DNA of 64,000 nt from Tetrapyrgos nigripes (lineage: Eukaryota > Basidiomycota > Agaricomycetes > Agaricales > Campanellaceae): the NCBI GenBank assembly GCA_013368315.1, contig JAACJM010000129.1:173173-237172 (forward strand), given 5' to 3'. How positions within the stretch are numbered: the first letter of the stretch is position 1; every line of letters starts with the position of its first letter. The notes under the pieces are model-generated. The model saw nothing but the letters and a program-made list of their open reading frames with translations, did not search any database and was not told the DNA's origin. The position numbers and the translations under genes are program-made. Shown one piece after another: positions 11,993-25,084 of this stretch.

Positions 11993-12213
11993 ATGACCGA
12001 CAAAGCAGCGCATGTACTCCTGCTTCCCAAAATACTCAAGGAGTTTTGCGCCAGGCACAAGACTGCTAGTGCCATTCAGTTCACGGAAGCCGGGGCAGTC
12101 AGTTTCGAACCGGTAATGACACACATGTCTTTATACAGTATGATTTCTCCCAACCGCTCCCACATGGTATGGTGGTCCATCCACACATACCGGATCCCCC
12201 TGAAAAGCACTAG
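11993..12213 (+). CDS. Very small hypothetical protein, splice pattern uncertain
   Basis: An ATG 56 bp after the previous stop opens MTDKAAHVLLLPKILKEFCA and continues with an RHKTASAIQF segment. A GTCAGT donor at about 12099 and an ATACAG acceptor at about 12139 would remove 41 nt and append a neat YDFSQPLPHGMVVH tail ending at 12213, total about 60 aa. A nearer GTAATG donor would make an intron of only 26 nt, too short to be likely. Unspliced, the frame runs to 12247 with a poorer C-terminus. The very short gap to both neighbours means it could also belong to the transcript of either one. No family recognised. Confidence 0.32.
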
Positions 12214-12265
12214 TTGTTCCTTCCTCCCACTTTCCTCTTGTGCTTGAAGGTCAAGCAACAGTACG

Positions 12266-13552
12266 ATGGGTTCCTTCTCTACTGTGTTTCTCTCCTTATG
12301 TCTACTACTGGGCTTCGCTCGATCAGCTTTTGCTGCCCGAAGACCAGATCTTCCACGTCCAGCTGACCCCTTCGCTGACCCTCGACATGATCCATACAAT
12401 CCTCTCAAATACATAGCATCCAACGTTTTGACAGCAGTCGCTTTCAGTGAGTCTTCGAAATTTCATAATCTTTGAGTCTTCTTCCTAAGAATTACAGCTC
12501 TGTTGATATTAACGGGCCTTGCCCAAACTTGGTGTTTAAGGAAATGGGGAGCCAAGTGGATGTCAGTGATGACAATCGGTATCTATAGTGAGTACTGATC
12601 CGAATCAAGCATTCTCTTCCTCTCAGTTACCTTTCTTCGCCAGCATTCTCATTCGGTATCGGCATTCGATTTGGGTTGCATGAACATCCAGAATCCAAGG
12701 GCCTGTACATCGTTGAATACCTCCTCGTAGTGCTTTCGGTATGTCGCATCCAATTCTTTGCTCTGTGCTCGAAAATGAACCAATGAACGACAGCCATGCG
12801 CTTTTATTGCTGCAGAATATGTACTTCTGGGACGTCTTGCACGTTATTTACAATGCGATCAGCATCTGGTCGTGTCTCCTCTTCGCATCACGATCACATT
12901 TATTTCGTCCGATATTACGACGTTTCTAATCCAGGTGCGTTTCTCGACGCGTCCATGTGTCCATTGGTTGACTGAGGGAATGTTGTTTAGGCTATTGGAG
13001 GTTCCATGTCGATATCAGCCAATAACCAACCTCTGGCGTTGGCTGGCTCAAGGGTGCGTAGGCCTTGTCGTTTGATCGCTTGTTGGTTCCTTACAGTCTG
13101 TCTAGGTTTTCCTGACCGGTCTAGCCTTACAGCTGCTTTCATTTTTGATCTTTACATGCATATTTGGCTTGTTCATCTATCGAGTGTACCGATACGAGTA
13201 TGACATTTTTGTGATGGATGCAGAGAAGAAATGGTATCGGGACTGGAGAGCCTTGGCTGGCACGCAACTTGTCTCTAATATTGGGATACTAGTACGTTGT
13301 AGTGACCTTTTCCGCCTAGCCAAACCTAACCTGTCCAACGTGTAGATTCGTTCAGTGTACAGGACGGTTGAACTGTCAGAAGGGTTCCAAGGACACCTCG
13401 CCACATCAGAAGCCTTCTTTTATGGACTAGACACCCTGCCGTTGTTCATTGCCATCGTAGTATATGTGCCATTTTGGCCAGGAAGGTTCATCACGAACCA
13501 AACAAGACCAGCAGTAGAGGAACGGGCTAGTAACGATTCGAAGCAGAATTAG
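12266..13552 (+). CDS. RTA1-like seven-transmembrane protein
   Basis: Seven exons (12266-12446, 12498-12587, 12644-12738, 12794-12934, 12991-13053, 13106-13291, 13346-13552) give 320 aa. There is an N-terminal signal-like helix, then DPYNPLKYIASNVLTAVAF and about seven hydrophobic helices in all. The family signatures are visible: a YVLLGRLARYL helix, SDITTFLIQAIGG, the loop Y-x-WRALAGTQL, and the RSVYRTVELSEGF-x-GHL then EAFFYGLDTLP near the end. RTA1-like proteins are fungal plasma- or vacuolar-membrane proteins connected with lipid movement and resistance to 7-aminocholesterol, phytosphingosine and other stress. The individual substrate cannot be read from sequence. Every intron is 50-60 bp and all phases agree, so the model is robust. 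Confidence 0.9.
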
Positions 13553-13599
13553 ATTGGCGTAGAGTAGACAAGAGTTGATGTATGACTTACGAAGAATGA

Positions 13600-14082
13600 C
13601 TATAAACCACCGAGAAAGGCAGCCAGACTGGATGATTTCTGAATGGTCTGCTTTTCCTTTTCCTCCCTTAGCCTATTCCGAGCCAGCATCTCCTGTAAGC
13701 CGACTTTCTTCTTCGGACGTGATTTGGGTTTTAAGGAACTTTGTTGGACAGATGGTTCGGGAGGTTTAACAGCAGACAGAGATAGATGGGTTTGTTTGGT
13801 GGCCGCCCTGCGGTTCCTGTTAGAGAACAGCGACTCGTTTCCTGGTTGTATTGATTGCTCGTTCATCCATTCACAAGTGTCGCACTTGGACTGACGGCAT
13901 CTGGACTTGTTTGGTTTTCGAACGATGCGGGTGGTACTACCACCGTAAAAGAGTAAAGAGCCGCAGCGCGCACATGCGTCTGAGGTATGGACTCGCGTGC
14001 CGTGAAGAGCAGCAAGATTTGACGAGACGGAGAAGAAGGCGTGCGGCAGTGTTGACTGGAATTTGGCAGTAGTGGGCTCCAT
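13600..14082 (-). CDS. Probable RNase P/MRP zinc-ribbon subunit (Rpr2/Rpp21/Snm1 type)
   Basis: A single exon gives 160 aa. Residues about 38-71 hold two CxxC pairs (CARCG and CDTC) separated by a basic GGSTTRIVRKPNKSRCRQ segment, preceded by a helical N-terminus and followed by a long Lys/Arg-rich tail with KKKVGLQEMLARNRL. Rpr2/Snm1 proteins have this order: helix, CxxC, basic loop, CxxC, basic tail. They bind the RNA of RNase P or RNase MRP. The match is by motif architecture only, so another nucleic-acid-binding zinc ribbon is possible. It is intronless, unlike nearly all neighbours, and its start codon lies 103 bp from the divergent BTB gene. Confidence 0.55.
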   Translation of the reverse strand: MEPTTAKFQSTLPHAFFSVSSNLAALHGTRVHTSDACARCGSLLFYGGSTTRIVRKPNKSRCRQSKCDTCEWMNEQSIQPGNESLFSNRNRRAATKQTHLSLSAVKPPEPSVQQSSLKPKSRPKKKVGLQEMLARNRLREEKEKQTIQKSSSLAAFLGGL

Positions 14083-14135
14083 AATTGTTACGTAATTAAA
14101 AGAACAAAGGAAAAAGTGCTTTTGTTCCGCAATAA

Positions 14136-14156
14136 GATGGCGTATAAAAAGCCATC
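14136..14156 (+). promoter_or_regulatory. TATA box inside a six-base inverted repeat
   Basis: TATAAAAA occupies 14143-14150, 36 bp before the start codon of the BTB-domain gene. It sits exactly in the loop of an inverted repeat, GATGGC at 14136-14141 and GCCATC at 14151-14156. Position and sequence fit a core promoter element. A short ATG-initiated frame of six codons lies at 14157-14177 and would be a uORF only if transcription starts upstream of it. Confidence 0.5.
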
Positions 14157-14185
14157 ATGGCTTCTCTCGACGTCTAAACCCCATC

Positions 14186-15929
14186 ATGACTAAATCTACT
14201 TCTCGTATCACCAAGGGCTGGCTTTCTCGCTCCAAGTCCCAGCCAGCTGAGGTCTCTACTAATCCTTCTCGTCATCGCTCAATAGAGCTCCTATCTGGAA
14301 ATGCAAAACTTCTGGGCACTGGTGCCGTGACAATTAGTGAGTGCGCTCTGTCTCTCTCCTTTGTTGTGGGTCTGACACAAAAACAACATAGTCCGCCGAC
14401 CTGAAGACGCGCTTTTCGAGCTTCGTTCTCTCTCGGAAAAGTCGGAATCCCCTCCGCCACCCATTCCTGCAGAACCGCACGTCGTCCAATACCACGACTC
14501 TGACTTTACCGACGACGACGGAGACGACGAAGACGAAGCAGACGACATGCTCACTTTCCCCGAATCGCATTCTCCACCACCTCCTTCTCGTTCGTGTCCC
14601 GAGCCACCTCTTGCCTGCTCTTCTCCTCCTCGTCGTTCCTCCTTGAAAGTCTCGAACAAGTCCAATCGCTCGAGTATGGAGGAAGTACCTCCACTTCCCA
14701 CAAATCTCGCTTCTCCTCCTCCTCCTCCTCCTTTCCATGCAATCCTCCTTTCCGAGGTACCGACAAGTCACGTAGATCCTACCAAGATCATGGTCACTCT
14801 CGAAACGTGTACACAGACCTTTCGCACCACTTTGGAGACTCTGACCTCGCGTCCTTCACATTTATCATCGTATCTCACTTCATTGTTCCGAACCACCCGT
14901 CCCCAGTCTACTGCTTCCGAGACTTCTGTCTATTCCACTGCCAGCGATGATATGTCGGTCTACAGACATCATTTGGCAACTCAAGGCCTTTTGCATCAGT
15001 CATCCTATAACGTTCACATATTCCTTGACAGACCGAGCACACCGTAAGTACACAACCTTTAACCAGCTTCTGCGTCCTACTGACACATTCCCTCATGTAG
15101 ATACTCCCACATCCTCACCTATCTCCGTTCTCCGCACGGCACTGCCGAGTCTCTTCCTCGTCCAGTCTGTCTCCAACCTTCCTTCTCTCAGTCCCGCCTC
15201 GAGGCTCTACTCGATCTTCGTGACGAGGCTGCGTATCTCGATCTCAAAGACCTTTACAAACTCTGCTCGGATGAGCTCCGACATCGTCAGCCTCACTCTC
15301 TCTTACGGACTTTCACCAATGGTCATTCTCGCGTGTATGGATCTACCAGTACCAATACAGGCGTAACTGGTCTAGGGTTCTGGCCCTCTAAACTTCCCGT
15401 TACACACAGTCAACATGCGTCAGTGTATAGTTTACACACGCTAGTTGAACCCGGCCAGGTAGCGAAGGAAGTGATCACCTCTGGTTCTTCCACCGAAGAT
15501 ATTTCGCCACCGGGGAGTGACTGTCATTCTACCAGCCCTTCTGTGCCACTTTCCTCTGCACCGATCGTATCGGCTGTTAATACAGGATCCTCAGACACCG
15601 TCAGTGTACGAAGTGGTTCCCCGTCCAACTCAAAGACCCCAGTTCCAACTTCATCTGAATCTTCAAACCCGAGTGCAATCCCATCTTCGATCCCGTCGAC
15701 ATCCTCGATGTCTACCGTCAGAAGCCATACTGTTTCTAACAGCGCCAGTCTCAGTTTGAGGAATAGGTATCGCCCATCAGCAGTCCCTGCACCCGCACCC
15801 GCACCTGCACCATTTGAGTCTTGGAAACCTAAACACGACTCTGAGATGGTATCGGCTGGTTCTTCTAGTCGAAGTTTGGGCTTCGGTCATAGGAGAAATC
15901 CGTCAACACCTCCAGCTGGCTGGATATAA
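14186..15929 (+). CDS. BTB/T1 (KCTD-like) domain protein with disordered flanks
   Basis: Three exons (14186-14336, 14392-15043, 15101-15929) give 543 aa. The central region, about residues 200-330, has the order of a BTB/potassium-channel T1 fold: MVTLETCTQTFRTTLETL, a short Ser-rich insert, VHIFLDRPSTPYSHILTYLR, then LLDLRDEAAYLDLKDLYKLC. The N-terminal 190 residues are Ser/Pro-rich with an Asp/Glu patch (DDDGDDEDEADD), and the last 200 are Ser/Thr-rich with a short Ala-Pro repeat. Such fungal BTB proteins probably form oligomers and may act as adaptors, for instance for cullin-3, but nothing here identifies a partner. An insert splits the first two BTB strands. Confidence 0.75.
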
Positions 15930-16557
15930 TGACTTGGAAGGATTTTTGTTTGGTTTTGCTTTCACGATCTCGCATGTTGCATCGTAGACGTCTCTCCTTA
16001 ACTTTTCGTAGCCTCTCTATCGCTGCTTGTAGCACTATTCGCTCATTGTGTATCATATCATTCGAGCACATACAATCTGATGTTTATTATTCCTTATTTC
16101 TGTTTTAATAGTCTTTAGACGTATATATCTATGTACTTATCGTATCAGTGTATCTATAATGGAACTTCCTTTACTTTTTATCTTTTATCTACTACAGTCT
16201 GCTTGAATTTCAGCGGGTTTTATCTTTCACGTCGAACTTGCAGAAGAGATGAACAGCATATATATATTATCCATTCAATTCTGTTACTCAAGACATAGTA
16301 CAACGAAGAAATACACTACGCAGCATGAAGTCACAAGCTATCGATGATGCATATTGAGGAGGAAGGTTCCATAAAACATATGTAGTTGGAAGGAAAGGAA
16401 AGAAAGAACAAGATGGCTGATGTCAATGATTTCTGCAGTGACTTTGGCTCCAACGCACGACAAGAATGCCAACTTGTGAAAAGAAACCCGATTGTGACTA
16501 AAAGTACAAGTTTAACTGTTAAAAAGGTTTATGGAATCAGGTTCAATTGGTGAGGGC
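15930..16557. other. Intergenic DNA between convergent BTB and SSD1-like genes
   Basis: This 628-bp AT-rich stretch lies between two stop codons and should contain both 3' UTRs. Short TATATA-like runs occur near 16120 and 16258. No gene, repeat or RNA structure was recognised. Confidence 0.45.
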
Positions 16558-19500
16558 TCATTTCTTGCGTTGCTCGGCGTAAGGGTTGACGCTGTAGACC
16601 TTGATGACTGGAGGGCTCTTTGTCAAGTCGGCAGTGACGATGACCTACAGGTGATGTTAGCGACAGGTAGTGTTCGGTACAGACAAGACCTACCGGGACG
16701 GTCATCAATTCACGGATTTCCTGAATCTTGTGTCCAGTGGGCGAGACACGCAGCCCTTCAAAGACGGGTTCACGCTTGGCCATAGACAAAAGCCTCTGTT
16801 TGGAGGTCTCCGGCTTCTCCTCTGCAGGTTCATTACGACCCAACACAATTTCGTCGTCATCAGCGTCATCTTCATCAAACAACGCTTTCTCGTCGAAGGA
16901 ATGTGTAGCGACCTCCATCTTTAAGGCATGCTGCTCGGCGTTTTGCTTCACCTTCTTGAGATGCTCATCGTCGCTATTTTCTGCCAACCAGTTGATGACG
17001 TCCTTGTGCGACCAGTAGATCTGGAGCGTGTGGGTGTGGTCCTCGTAGATATGGTTCTGGAAAACAGTCAGCTATGCTAAAAAAACTCGTATCATGGAAT
17101 ACTAACATCGATAGGCATTTGGTCAACATGAACTCTCTTCTCAATGCCAAACTCGGGTACCAGGACGTCAAAGGCCGCATCCAAGACGTTGATGACTGTG
17201 GCCTGACGGACAACAGGACCATAACGTTGAGTCAAGTCTGAAATCAGCACACATAGGTACAAGTGGGCCGACTGTTCCTGAGCCAATACGGCAGAATCCC
17301 GTTTACTGAAGCATAATGAGCGTAAGGAAGGCGAAGTAGTAGTCTGAAACGTACATGTTACACTGCTGAGCTACCTTGGCAACAGCGTCTCGATCCATTG
17401 TGAACTTGGGTTCTGTCGCTGGGAACACAAAAAAGACTTCAGTCATGCAGCGCTTCCATGATCCCAGGGTAAACATACCATTTGCATCTTGCAGAGTAGA
17501 CTCCAATTGTCGGTGCACAAGTATATCGGCATAACGACGGATAGGGGAAGTGAAATGAGTGTATAGAGGGACGTTCATTGCATAATGATGGTACTTGGCA
17601 ATGTCCAGCATCCCAGCACAGAAGTATTTCGCGCGCTGGGTGGCTTTGAACGACAAGAGTTCGAGCAAGCGGCGAGCAGAAGGGTTATCAACCTTCTCGA
17701 AGGATCGCATGAGAGCTCCTGCGGAGGATACATCCATCTGATACCCTAGACGCTGAGCACGTTCTAGGAAAGAATTCTTGAAGAAAACATGAGCCAGGAA
17801 TCAGTAGATCAGACCACCGAAATTACTCACCAGACGACGCTCTACAGGATTGTCATGTCGGCGAAGAAGGGCTTGCTCTGGTAGATGGACAGCGACGTGT
17901 TGAGCAACGGAAACATTAGCAAGGATCATGAACTACATTGATGGTCAGTGAAGATGGCCAACTTGAAGAAAAAAGTAAAACATACCTCGCTAATCAGTTC
18001 ATTAGCTTCCGTGTGCTCATGCTGCCCGCAGTCCAGAGGCATGCCTTTGTCGTCCAACTTAAACTCCAGACGGAGCGACTCTAAGCTGAGCGTTCCGTTC
18101 TCCTTTCTTTGAGCATGAAGCTTCTTAGCAAGCTCATCCAAAACCTTGATGTCATGTTCGATGGCGCTGACATCATGTTCTGGCACGACAGGCACGCTGC
18201 CGAGCGTCATTCCGTCAATGACGTTCTGAGCATCTTGATAGGAGAGCTGAGCCGCAGACCTACGAAAGGTTAGTACCAGCCAAAAGTATGCCATTTAAAG
18301 TATTCACCTAATAACAGTTTTGCCGAACCACTTGCGAAGAACCTTGCCATCCTTCGTCATCGTAAATACAGCGGAGAATGCGAGACGATCTTGGCCCCGG
18401 ACAAGACTGCACAACTGTTCGCTGAGAGCTGGCGGAAGCATCGGTACAGCACGTTGAACAAGGTAGACACTAGTTGCTCGCTTACGAGCATCTCGGTCGA
18501 GGGCAGTGTTGGGCTTGACAAAATGAGAAACATCGGCAACATGGACACCGACTTCGTACGTTCCATCGTCGTTCAACTTGACAGAGACGGCATCATCCAG
18601 ATCCTTGGCTGTGGCGGGATCGATGGTGAAAATACGTTCACCACGCAAATCTTTCCTGACTTCCAGCTCTCTGTCCGGAACACTAGGGAGGATGGGCCTG
18701 AGGAAAAGTTGACACAAACAATAGAATGAACGACTTACGACCAGGGAATAGGAGGAAGGCATTTCATCACGTTGTCGGTGAAGTCCTCTGTCGGGAAATT
18801 GCAGTCCTTGAGAAGAGCACTGGTCTCAACCTCAATATCACCAATAGGACCCAGCTCCTCGACAAGAGTTCCAAATGGATGAAGAGAACTAATAGGCTAT
18901 AACCGGGATGAGTTAGAAAGGTTCGCTTATTAAAGCGAAAGAAAACATACGTGACGCTTGATGCACGCAACGAACAGTTTGTTGACATAGTCCTCCGAGT
19001 TCTGCACGAAATCGGGAGGGGATTGCTCGGTAGGAATAGCAATAAGCGGAACACGTTTGTCAGTGGGCTTGAACCACACGATCTTGGGACGTTCAATGGG
19101 TCCACGACGAGGTTCATCGCCCCGATCACCTTCCCGTTCACGTCGTTCCGCTTCTTGCTTCTCTTTGGTAGCAGCCGAGGACGGACGTAACAAGCCAAGG
19201 GTACCCGAGAAAAGTTGGCCTGGCATGCGCTCCACGACTGCAACGACATGACCAGCAAACTGAGGCTTGACATCGTCGGTAACTCTGAACCCATGATTAG
19301 TGACGCATGCAAAGGATGAGATCTTAGCTGACGTACTCCTCGTCGTCGAATAACATGAGGCCTTGCCCTTCCACTTCCACGTCGTCTTTCTTCTTGTCAT
19401 CTTTGCGACCTGCCGTGGATTTCACATCGTAAGCCGAGTTTTCTTCCTTCTTCCTCTTCTTCTCTTCCTTCTCTTTTTTGGTCCCCCAAACTTCATCTAC

Positions 19501-21497
19501 ATCAAGAAGTTCAACAGCCACGATATCCCCTTCCAAAGCCCGATTACGATCTTTCGAGCCGCAAATATAGATATCCGCGTCAAGGACTTCGGTCGCAACA
19601 TAAGCGTCAGAACGGTTACGTTTGTTCACGCGCAAAATGCCCACGACAAGCTTGCCGGCAGCAAGAAGGGGAGGAAGGGAGGCTTGAGGAAGGTAAGGGG
19701 CAAAGAGCGACTTGCGCTGAGGTTGGTTAGATTGTTGTTGAAGCTGAGACTGGAATTGTTGTTGTTGCTGCTGAAGCAAGTTCATGCCGCCAAGTCCCAT
19801 TCCCATCATGTTGGCAGCCATCATATTGGGTAGCATGTTGGGGAAACTGAAGGACGCCATCTTGTGATGATGACCGCCGGCAGCAGCACGGAATTGCTGC
19901 AAACTTTGCAGCTGAGCTTGAGCCTGGGCGAGGTCGGAAGCAAATGCATTGTTGCCCTGTACACCACCTACACCGCCGTCTGTAGAAGAGCGAGTTAGCA
20001 TATGTAAGGAACTGGCGCAGGTGGATGCATTACTTATGCGCCAGCTACTGTCAGCCCTTGACATCTGACGAGAATGACCGGGGGGTGCGAAACCGTCATC
20101 GAAACCATCTTGGTTGAACCCGTTATTGAAATTGACAACCTGTGGACCAGTCTTGTTCACGACGTTGACGCTATGCCTACGGCCGTGACCTCTAGGTATA
20201 CCCTGCGTCTGACCATCTAGACCGAGATTGAGGCCACCGAGATTACCAAATTGCCCAATGGCGTTCTGAGAATTCCCGAAAGCTGTGCCAGACATACCGG
20301 GCACAGTGCTTTGGACGCGACGGTGAACATGACGATTAGGTGCAAGTCCGGGAGTCTGGAAGGACATCACTTGATTGGAAGCGAGCTGCGCCTGATACAA
20401 AGCTTGCTGTTGCTGTTGGAGTGCCTCGATTTGGTTCTGAATGGCAATCTGGCAACGAGAAATAATGTAGAGCTTTTGTCAGGAGAAAAAAGGAAGACAA
20501 GTACCTGTTCGGCCAAGATACCACTCATTTCCCCACTGTCAGTCTTTCTGTGACCAGGCTCGACAGAGGGCATGTCGGGAGAGTAGTTCGACTGCTGCTG
20601 AGGGAACTGGAATCCAACGTCTTCATTGATGGGCGGTCCCATTGAACCGACAGAGCGCTTCTTGGTACCAAACATGAAGTTGGGTGCAAGCTGTGGACGT
20701 CCAGTGGGGCCGACAGAGTCTTCTTGCTGCTGAGCCAGAGCAGCAAATCGAGGGGCAGTAAAACTCTGGGATTGCGAGCGCTGCTGGTGCCCTGGAGTAG
20801 GGTAAAAAGTCTCCTGGATTTCTCCCTCCTCCACCGCGATGTTTCCATCCTCGGCATCTTCCATCATCGCACCCAAATGGGGAGAGAACGAGTTAAAATT
20901 GCCAGAAAGGGCAGAATTTCCCAAGGAGGCTGCCTTGCGATGCTTCGGGTCGTTGGCTGCGAACACACCACTGGGTTGGAAGACCGGAGCGTTAACAGGA
21001 AGGTTTGAAGTGAAGCCCTGGGAAGACGGCATGCCAAAATTATTCGCACTGTTAGTAGAGGGCTGAGGAGAGGTGGTCTTGAGATCGGCAATTACCCTCT
21101 GAAGCGAAGAGAGTGCATCACTCGATTCGGTGCTCTGAGCAGGAGCAGGTGAGGATTTGGCGGAGGTCTGATCCTTGTTATTGCCACGCGCAGCGTTGGA
21201 AGGGGTGCTTTTGCGGTTAGTCTGAGGACGTGCACCACCCTGGTTCTTGTTACGCTGGTCGGGTTTGCGGTTGCCCTCGGTTTTGCGCGAAGCGGACTCG
21301 GATCCCGACTCCGGGGCGGATTGCGCAGCAGACTTCTTGTTGCTTCCTCGGGACACAGGTCGAGGGTTGGCCTGACCAGTACCCTGAGCACCGGCCGGTT
21401 TCGAGGTGGAAGGATTACGCCTCTGACCGCGGCCGTTACCTTGGGACGGCTTTTTGTCGTCCTTCTGGGGAGCTTGTGGCGTGACTTCGTCTGTCAT
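16558..21497 (-). CDS. SSD1: SSD1/Dis3L2-like RNB-domain RNA-binding protein
   Basis: Thirteen exons (20505-21497, 20034-20448, 19337-19979, 18951-19284, 18739-18896, 18308-18697, 17986-18259, 17831-17932, 17479-17776, 17355-17418, 17107-17305, 16694-17056, 16558-16644) give about 1,439 aa. The first 550 residues are low-complexity and rich in Gln, Asn, Ser and Gly. Cold-shock-like domains follow (KLVVGILRVNKRNRSDAYV, then FAGHVVAVVERMPGQLFSGTL). The RNB domain begins near residue 865 with RIFTIDPATAKDLDDAV and later has YTHFTSPIRRYADILVHRQL. Yeast Ssd1 is an mRNA-binding translational repressor whose RNB domain is a pseudonuclease. Here Asp 874, 880, 882 and 883 keep the active-site spacing of RNase II enzymes, so nuclease activity cannot be excluded. 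The 54-bp intron at 19980-20033 is a multiple of three without a stop, so retention would insert 18 residues. Confidence 0.9.
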
Positions 21498-21882
21498 GAC
21501 GTTCGTAACGAGATTGAGAGGAGTTTAAGGTGCTTGTTTTCCTTGGTTTTTTTCTTGTTTTAAGTTTCTGGGGATAGCTGATGCGCGTGATGTCAGCAAG
21601 ACACACGGAAAGAACGAGAGGAAGATTACTTACGTTGGAGTTGGTCTTGGTCGGAGGAGTATGGAAGGCTTGCCCTGTTGGGCCTGTGGTGAAGGAAGGG
21701 GATGGGATGGTGACTGTTTGAAACCAAAGCTTGCAGAACAGCGCCATCAATCCGCATAGTGGAATATTTTTCCCACGGTCTCACGCTAGCTGCTGGCCGT
21801 CGAATTTTGAAGATATATATTCGTTACCACTGGTACTGACTAGCAGTGTCTATCTCTATACACGTGTATGTGCTATGTACGT
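21498..21882. other. Upstream region of the SSD1-like gene
   Basis: This 385-bp gap holds the promoter and 5' UTR of the SSD1-like gene and the 3' end of IDH2. GT and AG pairs near 21640 and 21590 could flank a 5' UTR intron, but this cannot be decided. No gene recognised. Confidence 0.4.
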
Positions 21883-23689
<1,807 letters not shown>

Positions 23690-23900
23690 TTTTTGTGGTA
23701 GAGTGGGAAGGAGCCAAAATTTCCTTCCTCCGAATCCCGATTCGTCACCTGATCCGTCCGTCCTAAATCAAACGCTTCCTTCGTCCGAGTGACAACCGGT
23801 TCTGCCATAAAGACACTGATATCTCTCCATTTGAATGCGAGGTCTATTACTATTACAAGTACAGGTAAAAGGTATATGTAGTCCAGATATGCTTTCCCCG

Positions 23901-24754
23901 CTATCCGCTGAGTATCCCATTGAGCTCTTGACGATATTTCTCCATGTTTCTTTCGGTCTCTTCCTCTTGTAATCTGTCTTCTAAGGACTGCAGTGGATGA
24001 GGGAACGAGCGTGTCGAGCTTGCAAGAGATACACTTACCGGGAGCTCGTTGCTCACGGAGCCTGCTTGACCTAACTTTCCATCCGTGAGCTGGAAAAGGA
24101 CCTTGTCAACTTCCTCGTCAGCCTCTTCTTCAAGTTCTTCATCATCCTCCATGTCGAGCGTGTCCTCCAGCATTTCCTCCATTATACCAGCCTAAGTGTA
24201 GATTGAGCGTCAGAATGGCAGAGATGCAGCATCTATTGACCTTGGTCATCTCCATGCTCATTTCTCGCATTGTTTGACTGATCTGCGGCAGCTTAATGAG
24301 CGAATTCGATAGTTTCATGATTTCTGTCGATTTCTTCAGGGATCCGGTCACTTTCGACATGGCTAAGGAAAATTTAGCTACGATAAGCTATTGAGTTGCA
24401 CAGTATTCACGTACCCATTTGCTGCTTTAGCTGCGAGTCAATGGACCCTAGTCTTGCCTTGCTGACTGACATCCTATCCTTCTGTTTCTGGCTCCTGACG
24501 ACTTCTTTGGCTAATATTCGTGCAGATTTAACGTCTCCTTTTGTGGCCAGTTGCTTGACTGTCTGCCGAGCTTTGTTCGTAGCCATGTCGAGCTGCGAAA
24601 CGAAGATGTTTGAGCCGAGTCATATACTGGTGGCTGAACCAACCTGCTTCATCTCTCTATCAAGATGCCTCTGTTCAGTCCTTAGCTTGGATTGCCATGC
24701 TTTAATCCGCTCTTCGGGAGTAGGGCCATACAAGAAACGGTTGATCGTCTGCAT
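23901..24754 (-). CDS. VPS24: ESCRT-III subunit VPS24/CHMP3
   Basis: Five exons (24644-24754, 24415-24592, 24241-24362, 24039-24191, 23901-23987) give 216 aa. The protein begins MQTINRFLYGPTPEERIKAW with a basic helical core (RTEQRHLDREMKQ, ARILAKEVVRSQKQKDRM), then SLKKSTEIMKLSNSLIKLPQ and an acidic C-terminal half with GIMEEMLEDTLDMEDDEELE. This basic-then-acidic arrangement is the ESCRT-III fold, and the wording matches Vps24/CHMP3 rather than Vps2. It polymerises with Vps2 on Snf7 filaments during multivesicular body sorting and is disassembled by Vps4. The C-terminal helix (ETERNMEKYRQELNGIL) is the likely Vps4-interacting region. Confidence 0.93.
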
Positions 24755-25084
24755 GGTAGGGAGGAGAATAGACAGATTCCTAATATGGAAATTGACATCA
24801 TCTCATACGCGGCAGGTACACAGTGTTGTGTCAGTGTCACCAGTTGCTCTATCCGCTAGCAGCAAATCCTTGGAGAACTGTAACAGCAATCAATCCTTGC
24901 AGTTCGCCTAGGACACCAATTCTAGTATCTGGAAATTCTGCACTGGCATACATTGGTTTGCGCATCCGCGCAAATCACGACTGGACATTGCTAATAGCTT
25001 CCTTGAGGTCCCTTTAAAAAGCAACGGTTCTTCTCTACCACCACATCGATCTGGTATCGGTCTCATTCTACCTACATTTCTATC
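24755..25084. promoter_or_regulatory. Divergent promoter region between VPS24 and the GPI-protein gene
   Basis: This 330-bp region separates two divergent start codons. A TTTAAAAA element at 25013-25020 lies 65 bp before the start of the plus-strand gene and is a plausible TATA-like element. No TATA-like element stands out on the VPS24 side. Confidence 0.4.
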
